A program made the translations under genes and the position numbers. From the NCBI RefSeq assembly GCF_001570765.1, contig NZ_BCSH01000007.1:100873-164872 (forward strand): DNA of 64,000 bases, given 5' to 3'. Source of the stretch: Nocardiopsis listeri NBRC 13360. Its GTDB lineage: Bacteria; Actinomycetota; Actinomycetes; Streptosporangiales; Streptosporangiaceae. Shown piece after piece: positions 26,159-36,459 of this stretch. Numbering within the stretch: the first letter of the stretch is position 1; the number at the start of each line of letters is the position of its first letter. The notes under the pieces are model-generated. The model was not told where the DNA came from and searched no databases. It was given only the letters and a program-made list of their open reading frames with translations.

Positions 26159-27505
26159 ATGGTCGACGAGTTTCGCACCGCATTCCAAGAGCTGATCGAC
26201 GCATCCGTCGCCACAGACCCCCACCGCTTCCCACCGGCCGTCCACAAGGTCTACCTCCTGGCCTCCCAAATCCCCGCCTCCGAACGGGAACTGGCCCTGG
26301 AAGCCCTCACCCCCCTCCTCGCCGGCGAACACGCCGCACCCGGAGTCCTGGCCGACCTGGCCGTCGTCGCCGGCGCCCTGGTCGAAATGGGCACCGACCC
26401 CGGCACCGCCGGCATCGAAATCCTCCACCTACTGCGCACCATGGGCAACGGCGCCGTCGCCTTCCTGGACGCCTGGAACCGCACCGGCGGCGGCACCCCA
26501 CCCGACCCCGACCACGTCACCGCCGACGCCGAAGCACGCGTGGCCGCCCACCTGGGCAACGACGCCCCCGCCGCCACCATGTGCTGGTGGACCAGCCGCC
26601 GCCTGGGCCTGGCCGGCAAGACCATGCTCAGCCACCCCGAGATACGCGCCCACCTACGCCGCGACCCCACCCTGCACGCCCAACTGGTGGCCATCACCAA
26701 CCAACTCAGCGACCTGCTCTACGAATTCGACGAGGTCCGCACCCTCCTGCGCATGGCCGAGGCCACCTCCGCCCTGATCATGGACCGCGCCTCACGCCGA
26801 GCCTTCCGCGTCCTCTTCGACGGCATCGGCGACAACTTCCAACTCCACACCCTGCTCGCCGCAGCCCTGATCGGCCCCAACGCCCAAGGCCTGAGGGGCA
26901 CACCCCCCGACCCGCGCTGGGCCGCCGCCTACCGCTCCAAGGAGACCGACCCCCAAGCCCAGACCGTATGGGGCTGGTGGAACCTGGTGGCCCACGACGG
27001 CTCCTGGGTGTGGAACGAGGGCCTGCCCGCCGAGATCCCCCGGATCGAGGGCGAACACGTCATCATCTTGGACGAGCAGCCCTACCCCCGCTCCTGGAAC
27101 GCCGAACGCCGCCACCCCCAGGTGAGCGGCTGGCTGGAAGTGGACTCCGAACTGGAGACCGAGGAGGCACAGCTGTGGTGGAAACGCGTCGCCCCGGCCG
27201 AAACCCTGCCCTCGCACACCCCTGAGCAGGACGAGCCGCCCCTGCCCGAACCGGTGGTACTGGAGCCCGACACCGAAACCGCCGGAAGGGTACGCGGCTT
27301 CGTACCCCCACCCCAGGTCACCGACGCGCCCACGCCCGAGGGCACGGATCTCGACCAAGACGAGCCGGCCGGCCAAGACCACGCCCCCGCCCCTCAGACC
27401 CAAGACCCCGAACCCGAGCCGCAGCGCCCCACCACCGGCCCGGCCCTGCCACCACTACCGCCCGGGGTCTCCCACTCCAAGGGGTGGGGTCCCACCTGGC
27501 GCTGA
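26159..27505 (+). CDS. Hypothetical protein, helical N-terminus and proline-rich tail
   Basis: I do not recognise this 448-residue product. Residues 1-270 look alpha-helical, with repeated hydrophobic blocks such as A-L-E-A-L-T-P-L-L-A and V-L-A-D-L-A-V-V-A-G-A-L-V. Residues 280-355 contain several Trp (V-W-G-W-W-N-L-V, S-W-V-W-N-E-G), and the last 90 are acidic and proline-rich. There is no signal peptide or membrane helix, so it is probably cytosolic. The ATG at 26159 with AAAGGGG upstream is preferred over a start 57 bases earlier. A strong terminator follows. Confidence 0.7.
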   Translation: MVDEFRTAFQELIDASVATDPHRFPPAVHKVYLLASQIPASERELALEALTPLLAGEHAAPGVLADLAVVAGALVEMGTDPGTAGIEILHLLRTMGNGAVAFLDAWNRTGGGTPPDPDHVTADAEARVAAHLGNDAPAATMCWWTSRRLGLAGKTMLSHPEIRAHLRRDPTLHAQLVAITNQLSDLLYEFDEVRTLLRMAEATSALIMDRASRRAFRVLFDGIGDNFQLHTLLAAALIGPNAQGLRGTPPDPRWAAAYRSKETDPQAQTVWGWWNLVAHDGSWVWNEGLPAEIPRIEGEHVIILDEQPYPRSWNAERRHPQVSGWLEVDSELETEEAQLWWKRVAPAETLPSHTPEQDEPPLPEPVVLEPDTETAGRVRGFVPPPQVTDAPTPEGTDLDQDEPAGQDHAPAPQTQDPEPEPQRPTTGPALPPLPPGVSHSKGWGPTWR

Positions 27506-27510
27506 GAGGC

Positions 27511-27554
27511 CCGCGGCCCCCGCACCCGAGAACGCTCGAGGGCGGGGGCCGCGG
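27511..27554. terminator. Strong terminator between convergent genes
   Basis: CCGCGGCCCCCGC pairs with GCGGGGGCCGCGG (13 bp) across an 18-base loop that itself contains a small palindrome. Confidence 0.85.
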
Positions 27555-27581
27555 ACCATGGGGGAGCGGCCAGGGTCGCCC

Positions 27582-28124
27582 TCAGTCCTCCTCCAGACGA
27601 TGCCGAGGCTCGTGCACGGCCGAGACCGGCTCCGAGCCCAGCGCGCCACCACGCCGCTCAAAGCCACCACCACCGTCCTCATAGAGCCCCTCGAAGTACT
27701 CCTCCTCGCTGGGACCCTCCTCCGCCGAGCGCACCCAGCGACCGCCCACGAACAACGGGGCGAACAACACCAGGGCCAAGGGGACGAACACACCCAACGG
27801 CAGCAGCACCAAGGCACCCTCACTGCCCGGAAGCGTGGGCAAACGCTCCACCAGGTGCGGACGCACCAAGGAGAGCACGCTCAGCCCGGACAGCACCAGG
27901 GCCACACCGAAGGCCGGCATCGGGGTCGACCGCGGGGGCACGGCCAACAAGGCCAACAGGACTCCCACGCCCACCAGCCCGGCCAGAGCGACCGGTCCGG
28001 TACCCGACAGCACACTCATGTCGGCGGCGTGCAGGCCCCGCAGGTGCGCGAAGGCCCAGCCGCATACCAGCAGCAGGACCGGGCCCAGAACAAGGCCCGA
28101 CAAGAAGCCGACGAAATGTCGCAC
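27582..28124 (-). CDS. Hypothetical membrane protein with acidic tail
   Basis: The 180-residue protein has four hydrophobic segments over residues 5-130 and a charged cytoplasmic tail rich in Glu (S-E-E-E-Y-F-E-G-L-Y-E-D-G-G-G-G). It resembles small conserved membrane proteins of the Nocardiopsis/Streptomyces lineage with an N-terminal R-H-F-V-G-F-L-S-G-L, but I cannot name a family. It stands alone. Confidence 0.65.
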   Translation of the reverse strand: MRHFVGFLSGLVLGPVLLLVCGWAFAHLRGLHAADMSVLSGTGPVALAGLVGVGVLLALLAVPPRSTPMPAFGVALVLSGLSVLSLVRPHLVERLPTLPGSEGALVLLPLGVFVPLALVLFAPLFVGGRWVRSAEEGPSEEEYFEGLYEDGGGGFERRGGALGSEPVSAVHEPRHRLEED

Positions 28125-28325
28125 GGGGGGGTGCTCCTCTCAGGGGTTGGCAGCACGATAGCGACAAAAACCGACTAAGGCACCCTTGCCCTCTACCCGG
28201 GCACACCACCCATGCCCGTGTCGAAGCCCCCCGACCGGCCACGACAACCCCCACAACAACAGTGGCGCCCCACCCCCAAGGGCGAAGCGCCACCACAGCC
28301 GAACCATCAACCACCGTGAGCCGAA

Positions 28326-29855
28326 TCACTCCGGCGCACAGGACCCATCCCCACGCGAACCCGACCCCGCACCAGGCACCGAACCCGGACCGACCAACAC
28401 ATCCAACTCCCGCGGACCCACACGACCCGGCACCCCCAACACCAAACGACTGGGCTCAGGACCCAACCGACGACGCACCTCATACGCCAACACCGCGACC
28501 ACGACCGCACCCACCGACGCCCACAACGCCTGACGGTGCTCGGGCAACGCCGCCATGGCCACGAAGACCGCCACCAACCCCGACAACGTCACCCACGTCA
28601 GATACGGAAAACCCCACATACGCAACGTCAACCGCTCAGGGGCGTTACGACGCACCCGAGCACCCAACACCAACTGCGAAGCACAGATCACCAAGAACAA
28701 CACCAACAGGATCGCCCCGATGGAGGCCACCAAGAACCCGAACACCTGACCGGGGAACAAATAGTCGGCCACCACCGCCGCGTACCCCACCACGGTGCCC
28801 AACAGGATCGCCCGCACCGGAACCCCACGCCGATTGGTACCACGCAACACCCCAGGCGCGTCCCCCTGACGGGTGAGCGTGAACAACATCCGTGAAGAGG
28901 TGTACATCGCCGCGTTGAGCACACTCAACACCGCGATCAACACCACGATCTCCATGATCAGCGCCGCACCCGGAACGCCCACGGTCTCCATGACCACCAC
29001 GAACGGACTACGGTCCAACTCCGTGGAGTTCCACGGCACCACCATCACCACCACCACGATGGAGGCCACATAGAACAGACCGATCCGCCAGAGCACATTG
29101 GTGATGGCCGTGGCCACCCCACGCTCGGGCTCCTCACTCTCCCCGGCCGCCACCGTGATGATCTCCACCCCACCAAAGGCGAACAACACCACCACCGTGG
29201 CACCCAGAACCGCGACCCACCCCTTGGGCGCGAACCCACCGATCTGCCACAGGTTGGCCACCGTCGACCCACCCGAGCCACTCCACAACCCCAACGCGTA
29301 CAACCCGCCCACCAACAAGAACGCCACGATCGTGGCGACCTTGACCAGTGAGAACAACGACTCGGTCTCGGCGAACACCTTCACCGAGATCAGGTTGGCC
29401 ACCGTCATGGCCAACAACACCACCAACGCCAACGCCCAACCGGGCAGCTCCACCCACTGCCCCACGATCGTGGCACCGGCCACCGACTCCGCGGCCACCA
29501 ACACCGCATACATCCACCAGTACACCCACCCGATGGTGAAACCCGCCCGCGGCCCGAACGCCAACCGCGCATAGTCGGAAAAAGACCCACCCGCCGGCAC
29601 CGCCACGACCATCTCGCCCAACGCGCGCAGGGTCAAGAACACCAAAGCCCCGGCCAACGCATAGGACAAGATCGCCGCCGGCCCCGCGGTCTGGATCACC
29701 GCACCCGAGCCGATGAACAGCCCGGCCCCCACCGAACCGCCGATCGCGATCAAAGCCATGTGCCGGCGGCGAAGCGAATGCGCCAGCCCCGACCCGTCCT
29801 GGTCCTGTGTCGTCTCTCGCGACGACCTCTCACTGCCTGTCACACGCCCCACCAT
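28326..29855 (-). CDS. APC-family amino-acid permease
   Basis: The 509-residue integral membrane protein has about twelve helices and the APC hallmark in helix 1: R-R-H-M-A-L-I-A-I-G-G-S-V-G-A-G-L-F-I-G-S-G. The first cytoplasmic loop segment G-E-M-V-V-A-V-P-A-G-G-S-F and F-G-G-V-E-I-I-T-V-A-A-G-E-S in helix 6 are as in GabP/AroP/LysP-type proton symporters. The substrate is an amino acid or GABA; specificity cannot be read. ATG 29855 is chosen; a GTG 12 bases further in has a better ribosome site (GTGGGG). Confidence 0.88.
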   Translation of the reverse strand: MVGRVTGSERSSRETTQDQDGSGLAHSLRRRHMALIAIGGSVGAGLFIGSGAVIQTAGPAAILSYALAGALVFLTLRALGEMVVAVPAGGSFSDYARLAFGPRAGFTIGWVYWWMYAVLVAAESVAGATIVGQWVELPGWALALVVLLAMTVANLISVKVFAETESLFSLVKVATIVAFLLVGGLYALGLWSGSGGSTVANLWQIGGFAPKGWVAVLGATVVVLFAFGGVEIITVAAGESEEPERGVATAITNVLWRIGLFYVASIVVVVMVVPWNSTELDRSPFVVVMETVGVPGAALIMEIVVLIAVLSVLNAAMYTSSRMLFTLTRQGDAPGVLRGTNRRGVPVRAILLGTVVGYAAVVADYLFPGQVFGFLVASIGAILLVLFLVICASQLVLGARVRRNAPERLTLRMWGFPYLTWVTLSGLVAVFVAMAALPEHRQALWASVGAVVVAVLAYEVRRRLGPEPSRLVLGVPGRVGPRELDVLVGPGSVPGAGSGSRGDGSCAPE

Positions 29856-30067
29856 AGGACGAAAGGACCATCGACTCTTCCGCGCCCTGGACCAACGACC
29901 GACGAACCCACCACCGCACCACCCCCAAGCCCTCACCACCGCCTACCACTTCGGACTCATCCCACCCACCCCAGAACACGACACACCCCACACCACCACC
30001 AACAGAAAGTAACAACACTGCTACGTTCAGCAATCAAAAGGGCGGCACACCACCGGGGGAGACCACC

Positions 30068-30847
30068 ATGACCACACCAGCGGCCATCGACCTCGACCTC
30101 ATCACCCACCTGTACCGAACACACCACCACGACCTGGCCCGCGTACGCGACCAACAACGCCACCACCACCAAGCCGACCCCACCATGACCCCCCAACTCG
30201 ACGACCTCGAAGCCGAGATCACCTACCTGCTCCTACGCCACCACCAACCCACCAACGTCGTAGAGATCGGCGCCTACTACGGCTGGTCCACCACCTGGAT
30301 CCTGTCCGCCCTACGCGACAACGGCACCGGACACCTGCACTCCTTCGACATCGTCGACCACGCCACCCGCCACGTACCCCAAGACCTGGCCCAGGACCGC
30401 TGGACCTTCACCCAAGGCGACGTACGCGCCAAGATCACCCACATGCCCGCCCGCACCGACTACCTGTTCCTGGACGCCGCACACAACGGCTGGTTCGCCC
30501 GCTGGTACATCCACCACCTACTGCCCACCCTGCCCGCCCACATCCCCATCAGCGTCCACGACGTCTTCCACCAACGCCACGCCCTGCCCTTCACCGAAGG
30601 CGCCGTCCTCCTGGCATGGCTCGCAGACAACACCACCGACTACTTCACCGCCTCGGCCGCCCGCGCACCCCACCACCACCGGGCCTTGAACGACCTCAAA
30701 AGCAACCTCGACCTGCACACCCCCGTACACGAAAGCACCCACAACCCCATGATCTTCTTCCGCCTACCCCAGCGCCCAAGGCCCGCGGCCCTGTTCACCC
30801 CACCACGCCAACGCACCTCCAACGACGACCCCGCACACCGCACCTGA
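30068..30847 (+). CDS. Class I SAM-dependent methyltransferase
   Basis: The 259-residue protein has motif I V-V-E-I-G-A-Y-Y-G-W-S-T, the acidic end of strand 2 in H-S-F-D-I-V-D, and a strand-4 segment Y-L-F-L-D-A-A-H. That combination resembles the Methyltransf_24 group acting on small molecules or sugars. A GGGGGAG site precedes the ATG. It is monocistronic and ends convergently with a hydrolase gene. The substrate is not evident. Confidence 0.82.
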   Translation: MTTPAAIDLDLITHLYRTHHHDLARVRDQQRHHHQADPTMTPQLDDLEAEITYLLLRHHQPTNVVEIGAYYGWSTTWILSALRDNGTGHLHSFDIVDHATRHVPQDLAQDRWTFTQGDVRAKITHMPARTDYLFLDAAHNGWFARWYIHHLLPTLPAHIPISVHDVFHQRHALPFTEGAVLLAWLADNTTDYFTASAARAPHHHRALNDLKSNLDLHTPVHESTHNPMIFFRLPQRPRPAALFTPPRQRTSNDDPAHRT

Positions 30848-30914
30848 ACACACAAAAGAACGGGGGAGTGGACCCACCAGGCCCACACCCCCACACCCCT
30901 CACCCGCCTACGCC

Positions 30915-31727
30915 TCACACCCCGTCGGGCTCCGCGCGCTCCACCTCCACCAACTCCTGCTCGGCCTGCACCCGAGCACGCTCCTCGGTACGGGCCCGCA
31001 CCACCGAACGCCCCTGCCCGACCGAGACCACATCGGCCGCATCCCCCACGATCCGCGAGAAATTCACCGGCTGATCCAAACTCACCATGTGACCGGCCCG
31101 CGGAACATTCACCAACCGCCCATCACCACAAGCATCAAAAAACTGCTTCTCATGAATCCGGAAATGATCACGCGCACCATTGATCAACCACACCGGACCC
31201 TCATAAGCACGCAACGCCGCGATCGCGTCCATGTCAGAGATCTCATCGATCACCGCCGTGGCGGCCTCCACCGCCAACCCACCATCCAACACCGCATCGA
31301 CCGCACCATCACGCAACGTCAACCGATGAAAATGCTCATTGAGCGTGGCCCCCTTATCGGGCAACCGATCCATCAACGCAGCCGGAATCCGATACACCTG
31401 CGCCAACGACTGCGCCGGCTTGGCCGTACAACTGGCCGCCACCAACCCCGCCACCCGACCCGGCCCCGCCACCCCCGCCGCGGCGATCGAGACGAACCCA
31501 CCCAAACTCAACCCCACCAACAGGGCACCACCGCCCACCTCGTCGATGGCCGCCGAAACCGTGTCCACCGCACGCCCCAGCGAGAACTCCTCACCCCGCC
31601 GCGACCCGTGCCCGGGCAGATCCGGCGCCACCACCGTACGCCCCTGCGCACGCAACAACTCCAACTGCGGCCGCCACATACTCGACGACAACCGCAACCC
31701 GTGCACCAACACGATCGGCACACCCAT
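30915..31727 (-). CDS. Alpha/beta-hydrolase
   Basis: The 270-residue protein begins MGVPIVLVHGLRLSSSMW and has oxyanion H-G-L-R, nucleophile elbow G-L-S-L-G-G, acid in G-A-R-D and histidine in A-G-H-M-V-S. The lid-side segments resemble lactonase/esterase members of the family. ATG 31727 has AAGGGGG upstream, inside a short overlap zone with exonuclease III: the upstream gene's stop is at 31742-31744. Cotranscription with xth and the recombinase is likely. Confidence 0.85.
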   Translation of the reverse strand: MGVPIVLVHGLRLSSSMWRPQLELLRAQGRTVVAPDLPGHGSRRGEEFSLGRAVDTVSAAIDEVGGGALLVGLSLGGFVSIAAAGVAGPGRVAGLVAASCTAKPAQSLAQVYRIPAALMDRLPDKGATLNEHFHRLTLRDGAVDAVLDGGLAVEAATAVIDEISDMDAIAALRAYEGPVWLINGARDHFRIHEKQFFDACGDGRLVNVPRAGHMVSLDQPVNFSRIVGDAADVVSVGQGRSVVRARTEERARVQAEQELVEVERAEPDGV

Positions 31728-31741
31728 CACCGCACCCCCCT

Positions 31742-32584
31742 TCATCCCCGCACCGCGTAACGCACCGTCACCGGCGCGTGATCGGACCAACGCTCCTGGC
31801 GCGAGGGATAACGCTCCACCACACCCTCACGCGCACCACCCGCCAAACCCGGCGTGGCCACCTGAAGATCGATCCGCCACCCGGTGTCATTATCAAAGGC
31901 CCGCCCCCGATACGACCACCACGAATACGGGCCCTCCTGATCAGGGAAGAACGAACGCATAACGTCCACATACCCCGCCTCATCGAAAACCCGCGACAAC
32001 CAAGCACGCTCCTGCGGCAAAAACCCAGAATTCTTCAGATTCCCCCGCCAATTCTTCAAATCCGCCTCAGTATGCGCAATATTCCAATCCCCGCACACCA
32101 CCAACTCACGCCCCACACCCTCGACCTCCGAGCGCCGCCGCACCAAATAGGGAAGGAACATCTCCATGAAACGCTCCTTCTCCTCCTGACGCGGCGTACC
32201 CACCTCACCCGAAGGCAGATACAAACTCGCCACCGTCACCGAACCGAAATCGGCCTCCACATACCGGCCCGCATCCTCGAACTCCGTCCCCGGAAAACCC
32301 ACCCGCACCGCATCGGGCACCACCCGCGAATAGATCGCCACCCCCGCACGACCCTTGGCCGCCGCAGGACACAACACCACATGCCACCCATCCGGCTCCA
32401 TCACATGAGCCGGCAACTGATCGGCCTGCGCACGCGTCTCCTGCAAACACACCACGTCCGCCTCAGTGGCCCCCAACCACGACACGAACCCAGGATCCTT
32501 CCTGGACGCCGCACGCAACCCGTTCACATTCACACTGGAAACCACAAAACTCGACTCGTTCACGCCCAACAGAGTAGCCACCAC
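31742..32584 (-). CDS. xth: Exodeoxyribonuclease III (AP endonuclease)
   Basis: The 280-residue enzyme shows the EEP-fold signature: S-V-N-V-N-G-L-R-A-A, C-L-Q-E-T-R, the loop S-L-Y-L-P-S-G, G-D-W-N-I-A-H-T-E-A-D, and the terminal W-R-I-D-L-Q and W-S-D-H-A-P-V. These supply the metal-binding Glu and the catalytic Asp/His. It nicks DNA 5' to abasic sites and degrades 3' ends in base-excision repair. The GTG at 32584 follows AGGGGG nine bases after the recombinase stop, so the genes form one unit with the recombinase and the hydrolase. Confidence 0.92.
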   Translation of the reverse strand: MVATLLGVNESSFVVSSVNVNGLRAASRKDPGFVSWLGATEADVVCLQETRAQADQLPAHVMEPDGWHVVLCPAAAKGRAGVAIYSRVVPDAVRVGFPGTEFEDAGRYVEADFGSVTVASLYLPSGEVGTPRQEEKERFMEMFLPYLVRRRSEVEGVGRELVVCGDWNIAHTEADLKNWRGNLKNSGFLPQERAWLSRVFDEAGYVDVMRSFFPDQEGPYSWWSYRGRAFDNDTGWRIDLQVATPGLAGGAREGVVERYPSRQERWSDHAPVTVRYAVRG

Positions 32585-32593
32585 ACCACCCCC

Positions 32594-33580
32594 TCAAGCC
32601 CCCTCCTGCGCCAACCTCCGCAACACCCCATAGGTGCGATTGGACCCGGCGGCCTCCCGCTGAGCCCTGGACGTCACCTCGATATAGGCCTGCGACGACG
32701 TCACCGACGCATGCCCCAACAAATGCATGATCTCGGTGACCGACGCACCATCCTCGGCCAACCTCGTAGCGAACGTGTGCCGCAACGCGTGCACCAACGT
32801 CCCCCGCGCCACCCGATCATGCACACCCGCATGCCGATAACACTGCTTCACCAAGTACTGCAACCCACCCCGACGCAACCCCTGCCCCCGGTTGTCCACC
32901 AACAACGCATCCGACCCACGCACCGGAGCATCGAACCGCTGCCCACGCGAGACCAAATACGCCTCCAACAACGCCTCCAACGGCACCTCGATCGGCAACA
33001 CCCGCTCCCCACCACCCTTGCCCACCACCCGAATCCGCCGCTCACCAGGGCGCCCACCCAACGACTCCACCCGAAGCGACAACATCTCCGCCGACCGCAT
33101 CCCCGTCAACAACGCCAACGCCAACACCGCCAGGTCCCGCTCCGGCCACGGATCCCGCGCCCGACGCGCACCCCGCGCCAACGCCTCCAACAACCGCTCC
33201 GGGGTGTCCTCACCCATCAACGGCTTGGGACCCGAAGGACGCACCCGCGGCCGCGGCACCGCCGACATCGGATTACCCGCCACCACCTGCTCGGCCACCC
33301 AGAACGAAAAGAACCCGTTCCACGTCGACCACGCCCGCAACACACTCGAAGCCGCCCGCTCCTCCGCGAAATCCGCGAACGCCTCCCGCAACACCTGCGA
33401 GGTCAACGCCCCCAACACCACCCCATCGACACCACACCCCAACACCCGCGCCGCACACCCCGACACCGCCACCAGATCCCGCCGGTAGGCCGCCACCGTG
33501 TGCGGCGAGGGCTTGGCGGCCCGCCGCGCCACCAAATACCGCTCGATCGCGGACTCCACCAACAAAGCATCGCCACTCAT
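32594..33580 (-). CDS. Tyrosine recombinase, XerC/XerD-like
   Basis: The 328-residue protein has a core-binding N-terminal domain (S-P-H-T-V-A-A-Y-R-R-D-L) and a complete catalytic set: Arg162 (T-G-M-R-S-A-E-M), Lys188 (V-G-K-G-G-G-E-R), His264 and Arg267 (V-H-A-L-R-H-T-F-A-T), His290 (L-L-G-H-A-S-V) and Tyr299. Length and motifs are those of XerC/XerD, which resolve chromosome dimers at dif. A dif-like site lies about 4.5 kb away at 38067, which makes a role in dimer resolution attractive but unproven; a second Xer gene would lie outside the window. ATG 33580 follows AGGATG. Confidence 0.88.
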   Translation of the reverse strand: MSGDALLVESAIERYLVARRAAKPSPHTVAAYRRDLVAVSGCAARVLGCGVDGVVLGALTSQVLREAFADFAEERAASSVLRAWSTWNGFFSFWVAEQVVAGNPMSAVPRPRVRPSGPKPLMGEDTPERLLEALARGARRARDPWPERDLAVLALALLTGMRSAEMLSLRVESLGGRPGERRIRVVGKGGGERVLPIEVPLEALLEAYLVSRGQRFDAPVRGSDALLVDNRGQGLRRGGLQYLVKQCYRHAGVHDRVARGTLVHALRHTFATRLAEDGASVTEIMHLLGHASVTSSQAYIEVTSRAQREAAGSNRTYGVLRRLAQEGA

Positions 33581-33747
33581 ACCCACATCCTGCCCGTAAC
33601 CGCCACCACGTGCGCGCACCACCCACCCCCCACCACCAACCGCCCCCTTTCCCGCCCACGACGGGGAAACGGGGGAGCGGCACCACCCACCAGGGCGACA
33701 AAAAACGGGGCGACCCCCAAGAGCCCGCCCCGCCCACACCACCCACC

Positions 33748-33945
33748 TCACCCCAACACCCGCCGCACCACCCGATGACCCACCGCATCCACCACACCCA
33801 CCTCCGCCGAGGCCCGCTCCACCTCACGCTCGTCCCACACCTGGTCCTGCACCGGGATCACCCGGGACCACTCCACCCTCTCGCCCGCGCCCACCACGCT
33901 CAGCTTCAAGCCGCTGGACCCGGCGTTGACCACCAGAACACGCAT
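33748..33945 (-). pseudogene. Acetate kinase, N-terminal fragment only
   Basis: The 65-codon frame reads [19 protein letters not shown] and ends in V-G-H-R-V-V-R-R-V-L-G followed by a stop. This is the acetate-kinase N-terminus up to the V-G-H-R-V-V segment that should continue H-G-G; a full enzyme has about 400 residues. Nothing in the next 150 bases resembles the remainder. It starts in a TGATG overlap with the phosphoketolase stop, the layout of an intact xfp-ackA operon. I infer a decayed gene; the product cannot bind both substrates. A conserved short peptide is a less likely alternative. Confidence 0.78.
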
Positions 33946-36293
33946 CAGTACGGCCACACCCAATCGCGAATCGTCTCCGGATCCTCACCGAACTCCCTGG
34001 TGTGGGCCCGCTGACGCGACCGCTCCTCCACCATCTGCTGCCGCACCTTCGCCGCGCTCCGCGCCAACCCCGCGACCCGGTCGATGACGTCGATCACCAG
34101 ATGGAACCGGTCCAGGTCGTTCATCATCACCATGTCGAAGGGGGTGGTCGTGGTGCCCTTCTCCTTGAACCCCCGCACGTGCAGGTTCTCGTGGCCGCGC
34201 CGCCGATACGTCAACCGGTGCACCGACCACGGGTACCCGTGGAAAGCGAAGATCACCGGCCTGTCGGTGGTGAACAACGCCTCGTACTCGGCATCGGGCA
34301 ACCCGTGCGGGTGCTCACCGGTCGGTTGCAACCGCATCAGGTCCACCACGTTGACCACCCGCACCCGCAACCACGGCAAGTGCCGCCGCAACAGGTCCAC
34401 CGCCGCCAACGTCTCCAGCGTTGGCACATCACCCGCACACGCCAACACCACGTCCGGGTCCGCACCACCATCGGAGCTCGCCCACTCCCAGACCCCGATA
34501 CCTCGAGCACAGTGCGCCACCGCCTCCCGCATCGGCAGGTGGTCCAAAGCGGGCTGCTTACCGGCCACCACCACGTTCACATAGTCACGAGAGCGCAGAC
34601 AGTGATCGGCCACCGACAGCAAAGTGTTGGCGTCCGGAGGCAGGTACACCCGCACCAGCTCGGCCGGCTTGTTCATCACCACGTCCAAGAACCCCGGATC
34701 CTGGTGACTGAACCCGTTGTGGTCCTGCCGCCACACATGCGAGGACAGCAGGTAGTTCAGCGAGGCGATCGGCGCCCGCCACTCCAGCTCACGCGAGACC
34801 TTCAACCACTTGGCGTGCTGATTGAACATCGAGTCCACGATGTGCACGAACGCCTCATAGGAGTTGAACAACCCGTGCCGGCCGGTCAGCAGGTACCCCT
34901 CCAACCACCCCTGGCACAGATGCTCACTGAGCACCTCCATCACCCGCCCCTGCGGGCCCAGATCCTCATCCACCGGATCCAGACGCCCCCACCACACCCG
35001 GTCGGTGGCCTCATAGACCGCCGACAACCGGTTGGAGGCGGTCTCGTCCGGACCCATGATGCGAAAACTCCTCGGGTTGGCGCGCACCACCTCGCGCAGG
35101 AAACCCCCCAACACACCGGTGGCCCCACTGGAGTGCGTCCCGGGTCTGGAAAAACGCACCGCGTGCTCCCGAAAGTCGGGCATCACCAACGGCTCCAGCA
35201 ACAGCCCGCCATTGGCGTGCGGGTTGGCGCTCATACGCCGCTCACCCCGCGGCGCCAGGTCCCGCAACTCCTCGACCGGCCCACCCTGGGCGTCGAACAA
35301 CCGCTCGGGCCCATAGGAGCGCATCCACCCCTCCAACAGGCGCAGATGCTCCGGATCCGAACGCACCCCCGACAACGGCACCTGGTGCGAGCGCCAGGTC
35401 CCCTCCACCGGGTCACCATCCACCTCCACCGGGCCGGTCCACCCCTTGGGCGAGCGCAACACCACCATCGGCCACACCGGCCGGTGCGAGGCACCCCCAA
35501 CGCGTGCGGCCCGCTGGATGCGCGCGATCTCCTCCAGCGCCTCATCCAACACCGCGGCCATCTTCGGATGCATCACCTGCGGATCCGACCCCGACACCAC
35601 CAGCGGCCGATACCCGAACCCCTCCAACTGCTTGATGAGCTCCTCATCGGTGATGCGATCCAACACCGTCGGATTGGCGATCTTGTACCCGTTCAGATGC
35701 AGGATCGGCAACACCGCACCATCACCCACCGGATCCAAGAACTTGTTCGAATGCCAGGAAGCGGCCAGCGGACCCGTCTCGGCCTCACCATCACCCACCA
35801 CACACGCCACCACCAGGCCCGGATTGTCGAAAACCGCACCGAAGGCGTGCGCCAACGAATACCCCAGCTCACCACCCTCATGGATCGACCCCGGCGTCTC
35901 CGGCGCCACGTGCGAGGGGATCCCACCGGGAAAGGAGAACCGACGAAACAAACGCCCCATCCCCACCTCGTCCAAGGGCACATCCCGATACACCTGGCTG
36001 TAGGTACCCTCCAACCACGCGTTGGCCACCGCCGCCGGCCCACCGTGACCCGGCCCCATCACGTAGATCATGTCCAGATCACGCTCACGAATGACCCGGT
36101 TCAGATGCGCGTAACAAAAGTTCAACCCCGGCGTGGTACCCCAATGCCCCAACAACCGCGGCTTGATGTGCTCGGGCGCCAACGGCTCCCGCAACAACGG
36201 ATTGTCCAACAAATAGATCTGCCCGACCGACAGGTAGTTCGCCGCCCGCCAATAGGCGTCCAGCAACCTCAGATCCTCATGCTCCACGACCAT
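33945..36293 (-). CDS. xfp: Phosphoketolase (xylulose-5-P/fructose-6-P)
   Basis: The 782-residue enzyme is full length and starts at ATG 36293 with GAGGAGG. Family blocks are present: [11 protein letters not shown], the G-P-G-H-G-G-P-A segment, the thiamine-diphosphate motif [21 protein letters not shown] and H-Q-D-P-G-F-L-D. It cleaves xylulose-5-phosphate or fructose-6-phosphate with phosphate to acetyl-phosphate and a shorter sugar phosphate. The partner acetate kinase, overlapping by one base, is truncated. Acetyl-phosphate must therefore go elsewhere, for instance through another acetate kinase or phosphotransacetylase. Confidence 0.95.
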   Translation of the reverse strand: MVVEHEDLRLLDAYWRAANYLSVGQIYLLDNPLLREPLAPEHIKPRLLGHWGTTPGLNFCYAHLNRVIRERDLDMIYVMGPGHGGPAAVANAWLEGTYSQVYRDVPLDEVGMGRLFRRFSFPGGIPSHVAPETPGSIHEGGELGYSLAHAFGAVFDNPGLVVACVVGDGEAETGPLAASWHSNKFLDPVGDGAVLPILHLNGYKIANPTVLDRITDEELIKQLEGFGYRPLVVSGSDPQVMHPKMAAVLDEALEEIARIQRAARVGGASHRPVWPMVVLRSPKGWTGPVEVDGDPVEGTWRSHQVPLSGVRSDPEHLRLLEGWMRSYGPERLFDAQGGPVEELRDLAPRGERRMSANPHANGGLLLEPLVMPDFREHAVRFSRPGTHSSGATGVLGGFLREVVRANPRSFRIMGPDETASNRLSAVYEATDRVWWGRLDPVDEDLGPQGRVMEVLSEHLCQGWLEGYLLTGRHGLFNSYEAFVHIVDSMFNQHAKWLKVSRELEWRAPIASLNYLLSSHVWRQDHNGFSHQDPGFLDVVMNKPAELVRVYLPPDANTLLSVADHCLRSRDYVNVVVAGKQPALDHLPMREAVAHCARGIGVWEWASSDGGADPDVVLACAGDVPTLETLAAVDLLRRHLPWLRVRVVNVVDLMRLQPTGEHPHGLPDAEYEALFTTDRPVIFAFHGYPWSVHRLTYRRRGHENLHVRGFKEKGTTTTPFDMVMMNDLDRFHLVIDVIDRVAGLARSAAKVRQQMVEERSRQRAHTREFGEDPETIRDWVWPY

Positions 36294-36459
36294 CGACCTC
36301 CTCAAGACGAGGTGTTCACGGTGGGGGAGGACCGGGCCAGAACCCGCACACCCCTCCAAGGTCGACGGGAGCACACCCGGTCCGAACCACCGTAACCGCC
36401 CACCCCGCCACACTCCATGACCCACAGCCCCGCCAACCAAGGCACTACTGTGGCCCATC

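Noticed and set aside
30100..30260. Repeated CCACCA/CACCAC strings as a possible repeat array
   Set aside because: They are His/Thr codons in a C-rich gene, without constant repeat length or spacers, so no CRISPR or satellite.
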